From the NCBI GenBank assembly GCA_900314495.1, contig OMVJ01000012.1, forward strand, positions 115,648-179,647: 64,000 nucleotides of DNA, given 5' to 3'. How positions within the stretch are numbered: position 1 is the stretch's first letter; the number at the start of each line of letters is the position of its first letter. The notes beneath the pieces are model-generated. The model did no database searches. It saw only the letters and a list, made by a program, of their open reading frames with translations, and was not told the DNA's origin. A program made the position numbers and the translations under genes. Positions 44,238-51,969 of this stretch are shown piece by piece. This stretch comes from an uncultured Olsenella sp. GTDB taxonomy: Bacteria; Actinomycetota; Coriobacteriia; Coriobacteriales; Atopobiaceae.

Positions 44238-45485
44238 ATGGTTACCGGCAATGAGGGCGCGACGCCCATCGATGCGCCACTGGACCAAGAGGTACCGGAG
44301 CTTCTGGCCCAACTTGTGCGGATTGATAGCACTGATCCTGGCAGGTATGAGGCGGGTGTCGAGCAGTTCGTTCGCAGGTGGCTGCAGGAGCGCATTGCTG
44401 CTGCACCGAAGTCACACGCATATATAGAGCGTCTGGAGGCACTTCCGGGGCGCTTCTGCCTGCGGGCGACCATTCCCGCGGCCGGCGATTCGTCCGCCGG
44501 GACGCAGCACCCCTCCGACCTTACGCTCCTCTGCCACATGGACACCGTGGTGCTGGGCGCCGGCTGGAGCGAGGACACCCCTCCCCTGGGCGCCATTGTG
44601 CGCGACGGACAGCTGTGGGGCCGCGGCTCGTGCGACATGAAGGGCGGCCTGGCCTGCGCCATGCTGGCCTTCGCCGATGCGCTCGCGGAGTGCCAGAAAA
44701 GCGCAAGGTTGCCCCAGCACTTGCTTTCCCTTCTCTGCACCGTGGACGAGGAGGACCTCATGCGCGGGTCCGAGGCGGCAATTCGCGCAGGTTGGCTGGG
44801 GCGCGACGGCTGGGTGCTGGACACGGAGCCCACTGACGGCCTCGCACGTGGCTCGCACAAGGGTCGCACCTGGTTCCAGCTGACCATGCACGGGGTCACC
44901 GCCCACGCCAGCACGCCCTGGCGCGGTGCCGACGCCACCGCTGCCATGGCGGAGGCAATCTGCCGCATTCGCGCTGGCATCGCGGCACTGCCGGCGCACC
45001 CTGAGCTTGGCACCTCCACGGTGACCTTCGGGCAGATTTCCGGCGGATACAGCCCCTACGTGGTGCCAGACGAGTGCCAGGTCACCATCGACATGCGCCT
45101 GGTCCCGCCCACAAGCACCGCAACTGCAGAGAAGCTCGTGCGTGACGCAGCAGCTGCGGCAGAGCAGGCCGTCCCAGGCACGCACGCGGAAATCGTTTGC
45201 ACCGGGGACCGGCCACCCGTGGTTCTAGACGCAAACTCGCCGCTCCTCTCCGCACTGGCAGATGCCTCGCAGCAAGCTGGCTATGGGCGGCCGCAAACGG
45301 ACGTCTTCACGGGCTACACGGATTCCGCCGTCGTGGCCGGTACCTGCGGAAACCCCAACTGCCTCTCGTACGGGCCGGGCAGCCTGGAGCTCGCCCACAA
45401 GCCAGACGAGCACGTACCCCTGTCAGACCTTGCCCGCGTGCGAGCGGTTCTCTCGCAGCTGGCACGTTACGTGCTTTGGAGCTGA
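44238..45485 (+). CDS. M20-family metallohydrolase (ArgE/DapE-like)
   Basis: This 415-residue dizinc peptidase/deacylase has TLLCHMDTVV (His and catalytic Asp), GRGSCDMKGG (bridging Asp), CTVDEEDLMRG (catalytic Glu and ligand), LDTEPTD, and a terminal His in ELAHKPDEHV. It is distantly similar to YgeY but shorter. It belongs to a group that hydrolyses N-acyl amino acids or ureido/carbamoyl amides; the substrate is unknown. The start ATG at 44238 has GGAG 7 bases upstream; the frame extends upstream from a TTG. It shares the O5-containing gap with the second NCS2 permease, so it may be a regulon member. Confidence 0.85.
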   Translation: MVTGNEGATPIDAPLDQEVPELLAQLVRIDSTDPGRYEAGVEQFVRRWLQERIAAAPKSHAYIERLEALPGRFCLRATIPAAGDSSAGTQHPSDLTLLCHMDTVVLGAGWSEDTPPLGAIVRDGQLWGRGSCDMKGGLACAMLAFADALAECQKSARLPQHLLSLLCTVDEEDLMRGSEAAIRAGWLGRDGWVLDTEPTDGLARGSHKGRTWFQLTMHGVTAHASTPWRGADATAAMAEAICRIRAGIAALPAHPELGTSTVTFGQISGGYSPYVVPDECQVTIDMRLVPPTSTATAEKLVRDAAAAAEQAVPGTHAEIVCTGDRPPVVLDANSPLLSALADASQQAGYGRPQTDVFTGYTDSAVVAGTCGNPNCLSYGPGSLELAHKPDEHVPLSDLARVRAVLSQLARYVLWS

Positions 45486-45623
45486 GTGAGCGGCATCTCC
45501 AAGGGACAAATGCAACAGAGTGTGGCCATGTGTTCACGTGCCATGTATAAGAGCGGTGCGCCAGCGGTATAAGAAGAGGAAAGCCAACTCAGACTTCACA
45601 CCTTTCTCGGTAGAGGAGGAACC

Positions 45624-46163
45624 ATGAACTCAGTTATGCACCGCTCCAAGGCGTCCGCCCTCATCGGCGGCATCGCGTCCATCATCCTGGGCGTCATCAT
45701 CTTCATGAACCCGACTTCGTCCGCCCTCACCATCACAACCATGGTCGGCTGGGTGCTGCTCATCTTGGGCGTCGCATCATTGGCCACGGCATTCAGGCGC
45801 GTGTCGCTCATCTTCTCGCAGATAGACCTCTACATTGGCATCTTGTGCTCGCTCATTGGCATCGGAATCGTGAGCTGGCCGCAGTTCTTTGTGGCATGGA
45901 TCTTCATCCTGCTGGGCATCTACATCATGGTGTCTGGCTTCAACTCGCTCTTTGCCGCCAACGCCCTGCGCATGACGGGGCTTCCAGGCTCCACTGCCAC
46001 CTTCGTCGGCTCCATCGTCGGCATCGTTCTTGGTGCGATGGTCATGTTCTCGCCCTTCACCATGGCAAACTTCACCATGTCGCTCTGTGGCATCGCCCTC
46101 ATTTACATGGGCGTCGTGACGCTGCTGGAAGGCCTTCGCATGAAGGACGAGACGGAAGGGTAG
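45624..46163 (+). CDS. HdeD/DUF308-like membrane protein
   Basis: This 179-residue protein has six hydrophobic helices arranged as repeated pairs (ALIGGIASIILGVIIF, MVGWVLLILGVASLA, LCSLIGIGIVSWPQFFVAW, VGSIVGIVLGAMVMF and others), the pattern of HdeD (acid-resistance membrane protein) family members. The function outside enterobacteria is unknown. The ATG at 45624 follows GAGGAGGAA. It is a single gene with its own promoter region at 45486-45623. Confidence 0.85.
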   Translation: MNSVMHRSKASALIGGIASIILGVIIFMNPTSSALTITTMVGWVLLILGVASLATAFRRVSLIFSQIDLYIGILCSLIGIGIVSWPQFFVAWIFILLGIYIMVSGFNSLFAANALRMTGLPGSTATFVGSIVGIVLGAMVMFSPFTMANFTMSLCGIALIYMGVVTLLEGLRMKDETEG

Positions 46164-46384
46164 CTGCCGAAACCCTCGCCCCACTGCCAGGGGCGTTGCA
46201 AGCCACACAAACTTGGGCCGGCCCACGCACCGCGGCGTGAGCCGGCTTCATTGCGCCTTCTTACGCCTACGCCGCGCGGGCGGCACGCTGCGCACGGTAG
46301 GCCAGTCGTGTAAGAAAAGCTTAAAGCGCGGACGGATGCCAAGCCTCTGACCTGCGGCAATGCAATCGCATGCGCCTCTTGGCT

Positions 46385-46408
46385 GCGCACGGTAGCCCTA
46401 CCGTGCGC
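46385..46408. terminator. perfect 11-bp palindrome downstream of decayed ATPase gene
   Basis: GCGCACGGTAG / CTACCGTGCGC with a 2-base centre. A single copy of CTGCGCACGGTAG also occurs at 46287. The 46164-46421 gap holds nothing else that I can identify. Confidence 0.45.
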
Positions 46409-46421
46409 TCGCGTTCACGCG

Positions 46422-47374
46422 CTACACACCCAGGCAGCGAATGGGAATCGCATAGATCCCCGGCTCGACTTCGTGCGCGAGTTCCGAGACACCCGTCAGT
46501 ACGGCCATAAACTCGGGAGGCCTCGTGCGCGCGCGGGGATTCTTGAGCACCTTCGCGCGCAGATTCTTAAGGCTCTCCACGCCTGCCGGAACCTTTGCCT
46601 CGCTCGTCTTGATTTCGAATGCCGCCCAACGGCCGTCGGCAAGCTCAATTATCGCATCCGCCTCAAGGCCCGAATCGTCCCGGTAGTAGCGCACGGGCAC
46701 GTCGGCAGCCAGCTCTTGCGCTCCGGCGTACACCATAAGGTCTCTGATGCAGAGGTTCTCGAAAATCGTGCCAAAGGCCTGCCAATCGTGTAACAGCGAG
46801 TCTGGCGACATGGCGAGCGTGGCAACTGTGAGCGAGGGATCAGCAAGATAGCGCTTCGGCTTTGTGGACACGCGCTTAGACGAGCGCACGGGGGCACCCA
46901 GCCGGGCACCTCCTCAAGGACGAACATGCTCCTCAGTAGACTTATGTATGAGGCAGCAGTCTTTTCGGACATGCCCGCGTCCTCCGCAGATGCATCCGCC
47001 ATTTCGGAGACAAGCGTTTTGTAGGTAGATGATTGCCCGAGATTCCGCGCCACCGAGAACAGCAGCCGGCCCGCAGCCTCCCCATCCTTACCTTCCCTGG
47101 AAACACCTTCGGTCCTGAGAAGACGCAGGTATTCACGGGCAACAAGCTGCGCATCTGCAGGGTTGAGGTCTATAGCCTCAGGCCATCCCCCGCGGCAGGC
47201 AAGATTCACTAGATCGAGGGCGCTCGTGCTGACTTGCACCGGCTTGAACTCACCACGGAACAGGCCGGCAAGCGAAACACTGCCCGTAGAATCTCCGCTC
47301 TCCTGCAGCGACATCGGCCGCATGCGAACCCGACCGATGCGTCCGGCACCGCTGTGCGCCGGAGCAGTACTTGA
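46422..47374 (-). pseudogene. decayed AAA ATPase (DUF4143 C-terminal region)
   Basis: This is the remnant of a DUF4143-type AAA+ ATPase of about 430 residues. Recognisable parts are HSGAGRIGRVRMRPMSL (the usual mid-protein motif), the DUF4143 helical region (SEKTAASYISLLRSMFVLEEVPGW) written here as SEKTAASYISLLRSMF then VLEEVPGW, and the nuclease-like C-terminus (DDSGLEADAIIEL, WAAFEIKTSE). The N-terminal Walker A part is absent; the frame is closed by a TAG just upstream. A one-base frameshift in a CCCCC run near 46889 breaks PGWVPP from VRSSKRVSTKP. The missing 5' end is replaced by a 23-bp tandem array. Confidence 0.8.
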
Positions 47375-47377
47375 CTA

Positions 47378-47460
47378 CCGTTTTTCCGAATGCATCGCTT
47401 CCGTTTTTCCGAATAATCCGCTTCCGTTTTTCCGAATAATCCGCTTCCGTTTTTCCTCAA
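47378..47460. repeat. 23-bp tandem array at the broken 5' end of the DUF4143 gene
   Basis: Units start with CCGTTTTTCCGAAT at 47378, 47401 and 47424, each 23 bases; units 2 and 3 are identical, and a partial fourth unit starts at 47447. The array is AT-richer than its surroundings. Similar iteron-like repeats often precede DUF4143 genes (from memory). Confidence 0.85.
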
Positions 47461-47587
47461 TTGCGCCCCCAACCGACCGCGGTAAGCGACACTCACGCGA
47501 CTCCAGCAGTGTCAAGCGGACCCAACGCCACAAGGCAAAAGCGCTATGCTGGCCAAGACGCGCCCACCCCCACCCAGGAGGAGACCC

Positions 47588-48514
47588 ATGAAGGACCTTG
47601 CAGATACCTGCCGCGTTGCCGTGGTGCAGAGCGAACCAAAGATCTTCGACCGCGAAGCCTGCCTGCAGGGCGCGTTGGACTCCATCGCGCAGGTCTCACG
47701 CGAGCACCCCTCGGACCTCATCGTCCTGCCCGAGCTGCTCATTCCCGGCTACCCGCACGGCCTGACCTTCGGCTTTGTGGTTGGCGAGCGCCGCACCGGC
47801 GGCATGGAGGACTGGAAGCGCTACTGCGACGGGTCCATAGTCGTGGGCGGGCCAGAGACGCAGGCCCTGGCGCAGGCCGCGCGCGACGCCAACGCCTGGG
47901 TCTCCATCGGTGTGTCCGAGCGCGACGCCACGAGCGGCACCCTCTACAATACCAACTTGGTCTTCTCGCCGGACGGCGAGCTCAGTGCCCACCACCGCAA
48001 GCTCAAGCCCACCGGTGCCGAGCGCCTGGTCTGGGGCGACGCGCAAGACCGCTACTTCCCCGTGAGCCAGACGCCGTGGGGCCCCATGGGCACCCTCATC
48101 TGCTGGGAGAACTACATGCCGCTGGCACGCGTGGCCCTGTACCAGAAGGGCATCTCGCTCTACCTGGCGCCCAACACCAACGGCAACCCGGAGTGGCAGG
48201 CCACCGTGGAGCACATCGCCATCGAGGGTCGCTGCTATGTAATAAACTGCGCGCCATACATTGAGCGCGCGGACTACCCCCACGACCTGTGCTGGCAGCA
48301 CGAGGTGGACGCCCTGCCAGACGTGGTGTACCGCGGCGGATCCAGCATTGTTGACCCCTTTGGTCACAATGTGGTCGGCCCCCTATGGGACCAGCCCGGC
48401 ATTCTTTATGCGGACCTGGATATGCAGTTGGTGCCTGCCGCCAAGTGGGAGTTTGACCCGGTTGGCCACTACGCCCGCCCCGACGTGCTACGGCTTGAGG
48501 TCAACGACATCTAG
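47588..48514 (+). CDS. nitrilase / carbon-nitrogen hydrolase
   Basis: This 308-residue enzyme has the Glu-Lys-Cys triad of the superfamily: Glu49 (VLPELLIPGYP), Lys138 (HHRKLKPTGAE) and Cys172 (LICWENYMPLA). ELLIPGYPHG together with CWENYMP points to true nitrilases (branch 1) rather than amidases, so it would convert a nitrile to an acid and ammonia; the physiological substrate is unknown. The ATG at 47588 follows CCAGGAGGAG. It is a single gene, convergent with the Fic gene. Confidence 0.9.
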   Translation: MKDLADTCRVAVVQSEPKIFDREACLQGALDSIAQVSREHPSDLIVLPELLIPGYPHGLTFGFVVGERRTGGMEDWKRYCDGSIVVGGPETQALAQAARDANAWVSIGVSERDATSGTLYNTNLVFSPDGELSAHHRKLKPTGAERLVWGDAQDRYFPVSQTPWGPMGTLICWENYMPLARVALYQKGISLYLAPNTNGNPEWQATVEHIAIEGRCYVINCAPYIERADYPHDLCWQHEVDALPDVVYRGGSSIVDPFGHNVVGPLWDQPGILYADLDMQLVPAAKWEFDPVGHYARPDVLRLEVNDI

Positions 48515-48549
48515 CGGGGGCGGGGCGCAGCACACGGGTGTCGACCGCG

Positions 48550-49491
48550 TCAATCCTCGTATGGAATCCTGAAGTAGTCCAGCCACGCCTTGAATCTATC
48601 TTGCGCTGCGAGGCAGGTGTCAGTAAGGTAGCCTCTTTCTCGGTCCCACTCGGCAAGGCCACGGTAGTAGAAGGCCTTCATGTCATCGGCAATCACAAAG
48701 GGAACGATGCCGTTGCCCAGGCATTCCTTGAGCATGACCAGCCGTCCCACGCGACCATTGCCATCTTGGAAGGGATGAATGCGCTCAAAGCGCACATGAA
48801 AGTCAATAATCTGCTCCAGCGAATGCCGCTCCGCAGGTGTATAAGACAGCAGAAGCTCGCGAATCGCGGTAGGCACATCCTCGGGCTCGGTGGTCTCACG
48901 ATTCCCCACCACATTCGGCACCTTCTTGTAGTCACCCACTGCGAACCACGAAAGTCGCTCTTCGGAAGTGCCCTGCTTAAGCCTCCGGTGCAGCTCCTTT
49001 AGCATAGCCTCCGACAAAGGCTCGAGCGCGTTATCCAGGCAGTAGTCGATGCACCTGAAGTGGTTGGAAGTCTCAACAATGTCATCGATCCGCAAGGGGC
49101 CATCCTCTTGGCCAACCGTCGCTGTCTCGAAGATCAGGCGAGTCTGGTCGTGCGAGAGCTGCGAGCCCTCAATGTGGTTCGAGTTATATGTCAGCTCTAT
49201 CTGCAGCTTGTGATAGATGCCGCCATGGACACCCGCGGACTTCTCCTCCAGCAAACGCGCGAGAAGGGGACTTGCCTCAAGAGAACTTGCCTCATCCCGG
49301 ATTTCCACCATCGCGTGCTTCTTCTGTTTTTGCGCATTGGCACGTGCCGGTTTTGTGGCATTCGCTGGAATTCTCCACGTCTTGCCCGTCAGGTAGGCAC
49401 CCGAGACACGCCCCTGCGCGCAATAGTTCCGAACGCTTCGCTCGGAAACACCCCACAGCTTCGCTATCTGAGCGACAGATAAGTACTCCAC
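48550..49491 (-). CDS. Fic-family protein with N-terminal HTH
   Basis: This 313-residue protein has an N-terminal DNA-binding helix-turn-helix (LSVAQIAKLWGVSERSVRNY), a linker and a Fic domain with the complete catalytic motif HPFQDGNGRVGR, which transfers AMP (or another nucleotide group) from a nucleotide to target hydroxyls. An N-terminal inhibitory motif SNHIEG, matching (S/T)xxxE(G/N), lies before the Fic core, so it is probably a self-inhibited class II enzyme. The start is taken as the GTG at 49491 with AGGGGACGG upstream; the frame runs on to a TTG at 49515. No antitoxin gene is adjacent. Confidence 0.88.
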   Translation of the reverse strand: MEYLSVAQIAKLWGVSERSVRNYCAQGRVSGAYLTGKTWRIPANATKPARANAQKQKKHAMVEIRDEASSLEASPLLARLLEEKSAGVHGGIYHKLQIELTYNSNHIEGSQLSHDQTRLIFETATVGQEDGPLRIDDIVETSNHFRCIDYCLDNALEPLSEAMLKELHRRLKQGTSEERLSWFAVGDYKKVPNVVGNRETTEPEDVPTAIRELLLSYTPAERHSLEQIIDFHVRFERIHPFQDGNGRVGRLVMLKECLGNGIVPFVIADDMKAFYYRGLAEWDRERGYLTDTCLAAQDRFKAWLDYFRIPYED

Positions 49492-49603
49492 GATGATCCG
49501 TCCCCTTATCGGCAAGAATCCATGGCAGTAGCATACCTAATGGCGCTGGTTTTTGCCGATATCGGCAACATTTACAGCCGCGTTCGGCGGATGGGGCGAC
49601 GCT

Positions 49604-49840
49604 CCTGACCCTCAGTCGTGATTAGAAGAGTTCTGTACCTCGCGGCATCCTCCAGCCAAGAGAACGAAAAAGCACACCCACTTTTACCTGCGGCTTCTTT
49701 GCGAGGGGTCTCGCCGCGAAGTGCGATTCCTCACGGTGGCGGAGACGCACTTTTTGCCTAGGCCTTCTACCTGCGACGATAGCAGGTAAAGTCCGAATCA
49801 CGAGGTGCACAACTTCTCTAATCACGACTGGGGGTCAGAG
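49604..49840. mobile_element. MITE-like element with ~38-bp terminal inverted repeats
   Basis: The left end (49604-49641, containing CAGTCGTGATTAGA and GTACCTCG) is inverted at the right end (49803-49840) with few mismatches. Internal inverted segments (ACTTTTACCTGC near 49680 and GCAGGTAAAGT near 49783; GCGAAGTGCG and CGCACTTTTTGC) mean that most of the 237-base element folds into one long hairpin. It encodes no convincing protein. The full 49492-50120 gap holds this element, then a promoter region for the fructose operon. Confidence 0.7.
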
Positions 49841-49954
49841 GCCGAAAGGGCCAGAGGCATTCACACGGGCTTCAGTGCAATTCCGTGCACGAACCGCCCC
49901 AATCGGTCAGCAGCGGCAGTCGAGCTGCTCGTCTTTGCGCGTTTGCGCACGACC

Positions 49955-50080
49955 TTGCCCGTTTCACACGCACAGTACCCGCCCTGTTGCCCGTATTTGA
50001 CCGATTCGCTCAAATTCGCTCAAGTTTCTCGAATGTTTTTGCCCGTTTATGGTTGACACTGACCGTTCTTGCGCGATAAT
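49955..50080 (+). promoter_or_regulatory. fructose operon promoter with TTGCCCGT repeats
   Basis: TTGACA (50053-50058) and GATAAT (50075-50080) with a 16-base spacer form a near-consensus sigma-70 type promoter. Three direct TTGCCCGT repeats at 49955, 49987 and 50039, and twin TTCGCTCAA motifs near 50005 and 50015, are candidate binding sites for the DeoR-family regulator encoded next. Confidence 0.65.
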
Positions 50081-50120
50081 AGCATTGTCAAGCAAGCACA
50101 CCCACCAAATGGAGGCGCAC

Positions 50121-50885
50121 ATGCTCGCACGTGACCGGCAGGACACCATCGTCCGTCTCGTGGTGCAGAACGGCTCCATGACCACACCGGAACTCATGGA
50201 GGCGCTGGACGCCTCCGAGTCCACCATCCGCCGCGACCTCGCGCAGCTGGACATGCAGCGTCGCGTGGTGCGCGTGCACGGCGGCGCCACCGCCCCCAAG
50301 GACGACCCCAACTTGGTCCTGCACGACTACACCATGGAGCAGAAGCGCAACGTCAACACCCCGGCCAAGCGCGCCATCGCCACCAGCGCCGCCGCGCTCA
50401 TCGGCCCGGACGACTTCGTCTACATCGACGCCGGCACCTCAACCATGCAACTGGTGGAGGCCATCACGCAGACGGACGCAACCTACTTCACCAACTCCAT
50501 CCCCCACGCGCAGGTCCTGCTCTCCAAAGGCTGCAAGACCTACCTGCCCGGCGGCCTCATCAAGCCCGTCAGCTCCGCGCTCGTCAGCGAGGAGACCATC
50601 GATTCCATCCTCCGCATGCACTTCACCCTGGGCTTCTGGGGCACCAACGGCATCAGCCGCAGCGCCGGCTTCACCACGCCGGAGATCGGGGAGGCAAAGG
50701 TCAAGGAGGTCAGCATGCGCAACACCATCAACCGCTTCGTGCTGGCAGATTCCAGCAAGTTCGGTCAGGTCTCGCTGGTGACCTTCGCCCCGTTCGACTT
50801 CGCCACCATCATCACGGACAGCCTCCCGCAGGACGGGAGTTTCAAGGACGCAGACAACATCGCAGAGGTAGGAGACAAGTCATGA
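50121..50885 (+). CDS. DeoR-family regulator of fructose metabolism
   Basis: This 254-residue repressor has an N-terminal DeoR winged helix (RQDTIVRLVVQNGSMTTPEL; ESTIRRDLAQL, RRVVRVHGGA) and a C-terminal sugar-phosphate sensor domain (YIDAGTSTMQLVEAI, FWGTNGIS, EAKVKEVSM). The ATG at 50121 has TGGAGG 6 bases upstream. Its stop overlaps the start of fruK (ATGA), so it is the first gene of the operon and likely autoregulated in response to fructose 1-phosphate. It corresponds functionally to FruR of other Gram-positives. Confidence 0.9.
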   Translation: MLARDRQDTIVRLVVQNGSMTTPELMEALDASESTIRRDLAQLDMQRRVVRVHGGATAPKDDPNLVLHDYTMEQKRNVNTPAKRAIATSAAALIGPDDFVYIDAGTSTMQLVEAITQTDATYFTNSIPHAQVLLSKGCKTYLPGGLIKPVSSALVSEETIDSILRMHFTLGFWGTNGISRSAGFTTPEIGEAKVKEVSMRNTINRFVLADSSKFGQVSLVTFAPFDFATIITDSLPQDGSFKDADNIAEVGDKS

Positions 50886-51787
50886 TCTACACCGTCACGT
50901 TCAACCCCGCGCTCGACTACATCATTCGCCTGGAGGACCTGCAGCTGGGCAAGATCAACCGCGTCAACTACGAGCAGGTGCTCGCTGGCGGCAAGGGCAT
51001 CAACGTCTCCATCGTGCTCTCCAACATGGGCCACCAGTCCTGCGCCCTGGGCTTCGTCGCCGGCTTCACCGGCCGCCAGATCGAGGACAGCCTGGCGGAG
51101 TCCGGCGTTGCGCACGACTTCATCCACGTGAAGGAGGGCATGACCCGCATCAACGTGAAGGTCAAGGCCAAGGAGGAGACGGAGATCAACGGCATTGGCC
51201 CCAACATCACTGAGGCCGACGTCCAGGCCCTGTACGCCAAGCTGGACACGCTGGTTGCCGGCGACGTGCTCGTGATTTCCGGCAGCGTGCCCAAGGTCCT
51301 GCCCGCAGACATTTACGAGCGCATCATGGCCCGTCTGGACGGCCGCGGCATCGACATCGTGGTGGATGCGGAGCGCGACCTTCTGGTCAACGTGTTGCAG
51401 TACCACCCCTTCCTCATCAAGCCCAACAACCACGAGCTGGGCGCCATCTTTGGCGTGGAGCTCAACCGCCGCGACGAGGTGGAGCCCTACGCGCGCAAGC
51501 TGCAGGAGAAGGGCGCCCGCAACGTGCTCATCTCCATGGCCGGCGAGGGCGCGGTGCTTGTGCCGGAGAAGGGCGACGTCATCATGAGCGAGGCGCCCAA
51601 GGGCACGCTGGTCAACTCCGTGGGCGCGGGCGACTCCATGGTCGCCGGCTTCCTGACCGGCTGGCTGGAGAGCAAGGGCGACGCCGAGACGGCCTTCAAG
51701 ATGGGCGTCTGCACCGGGTCTGCCAGCGCCTTCTCGCCCAACCTGGCCACGCGCCCGGAGGTCGAGGCCCTGCTCGCCGCCCTGTAG
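50882..51787 (+). CDS. fruK: 1-phosphofructokinase
   Basis: This 301-residue PfkB-family kinase phosphorylates fructose 1-phosphate to fructose 1,6-bisphosphate. It has TFNPALDYIIRL and AGGKGINVSIVLSNMG at the N-terminus and the PfkB signature with the catalytic aspartate in VNSVGAGDSMVAGFL. The start overlaps the regulator stop by 4 bases. The downstream PTS gene begins after a 182-base gap with a hairpin, so expression of the permease may be tuned separately. Tagatose 6-phosphate kinase activity is an alternative, but the context favours FruK. Confidence 0.93.
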   Translation: MIYTVTFNPALDYIIRLEDLQLGKINRVNYEQVLAGGKGINVSIVLSNMGHQSCALGFVAGFTGRQIEDSLAESGVAHDFIHVKEGMTRINVKVKAKEETEINGIGPNITEADVQALYAKLDTLVAGDVLVISGSVPKVLPADIYERIMARLDGRGIDIVVDAERDLLVNVLQYHPFLIKPNNHELGAIFGVELNRRDEVEPYARKLQEKGARNVLISMAGEGAVLVPEKGDVIMSEAPKGTLVNSVGAGDSMVAGFLTGWLESKGDAETAFKMGVCTGSASAFSPNLATRPEVEALLAAL

Positions 51788-51788
51788 C

Positions 51789-51821
51789 GTGTCAAAAGGG
51801 GACGTTTCCCTTTTGTCACAC
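51789..51821. repeat. divergent REP-like palindrome (copy 8) between fruK and fruA
   Basis: GTGTCAAAAGGG and CCCTTTTGTCACAC flank GACGTTT. The core GGGGACG and arms resemble the TGAGAC family but with TGTCA instead. It starts right after the fruK stop and could act as an attenuator or RNA-stabilising hairpin. Confidence 0.6.
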
Positions 51822-51969
51822 GCCCCCTGACTCACCCAACTCACAAACAACTAGGTAACGGCCCCAGCCGCGCGGTTGGGTTCGCATAGGCAAGTCACGC
51901 CGCTGTGCGCCATGCGCCGCGGCGGAGGGAATCGCTGTGCAAGAACAGCAGAAACGGAGAGGAGTGCAC

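Noticed and set aside
46889..46889. Programmed frameshift in the DUF4143 gene
   Set aside because: The slip lies in a plain CCCCC run with no slippery heptamer or stimulatory hairpin that I can see, and the gene also lacks its N-terminal ATPase half, so decay is the simpler explanation.
49622..49825. 67-codon minus-strand open frame
   Set aside because: It lies completely within the palindromic MITE-like element, and its product is an accident of the inverted repeats.
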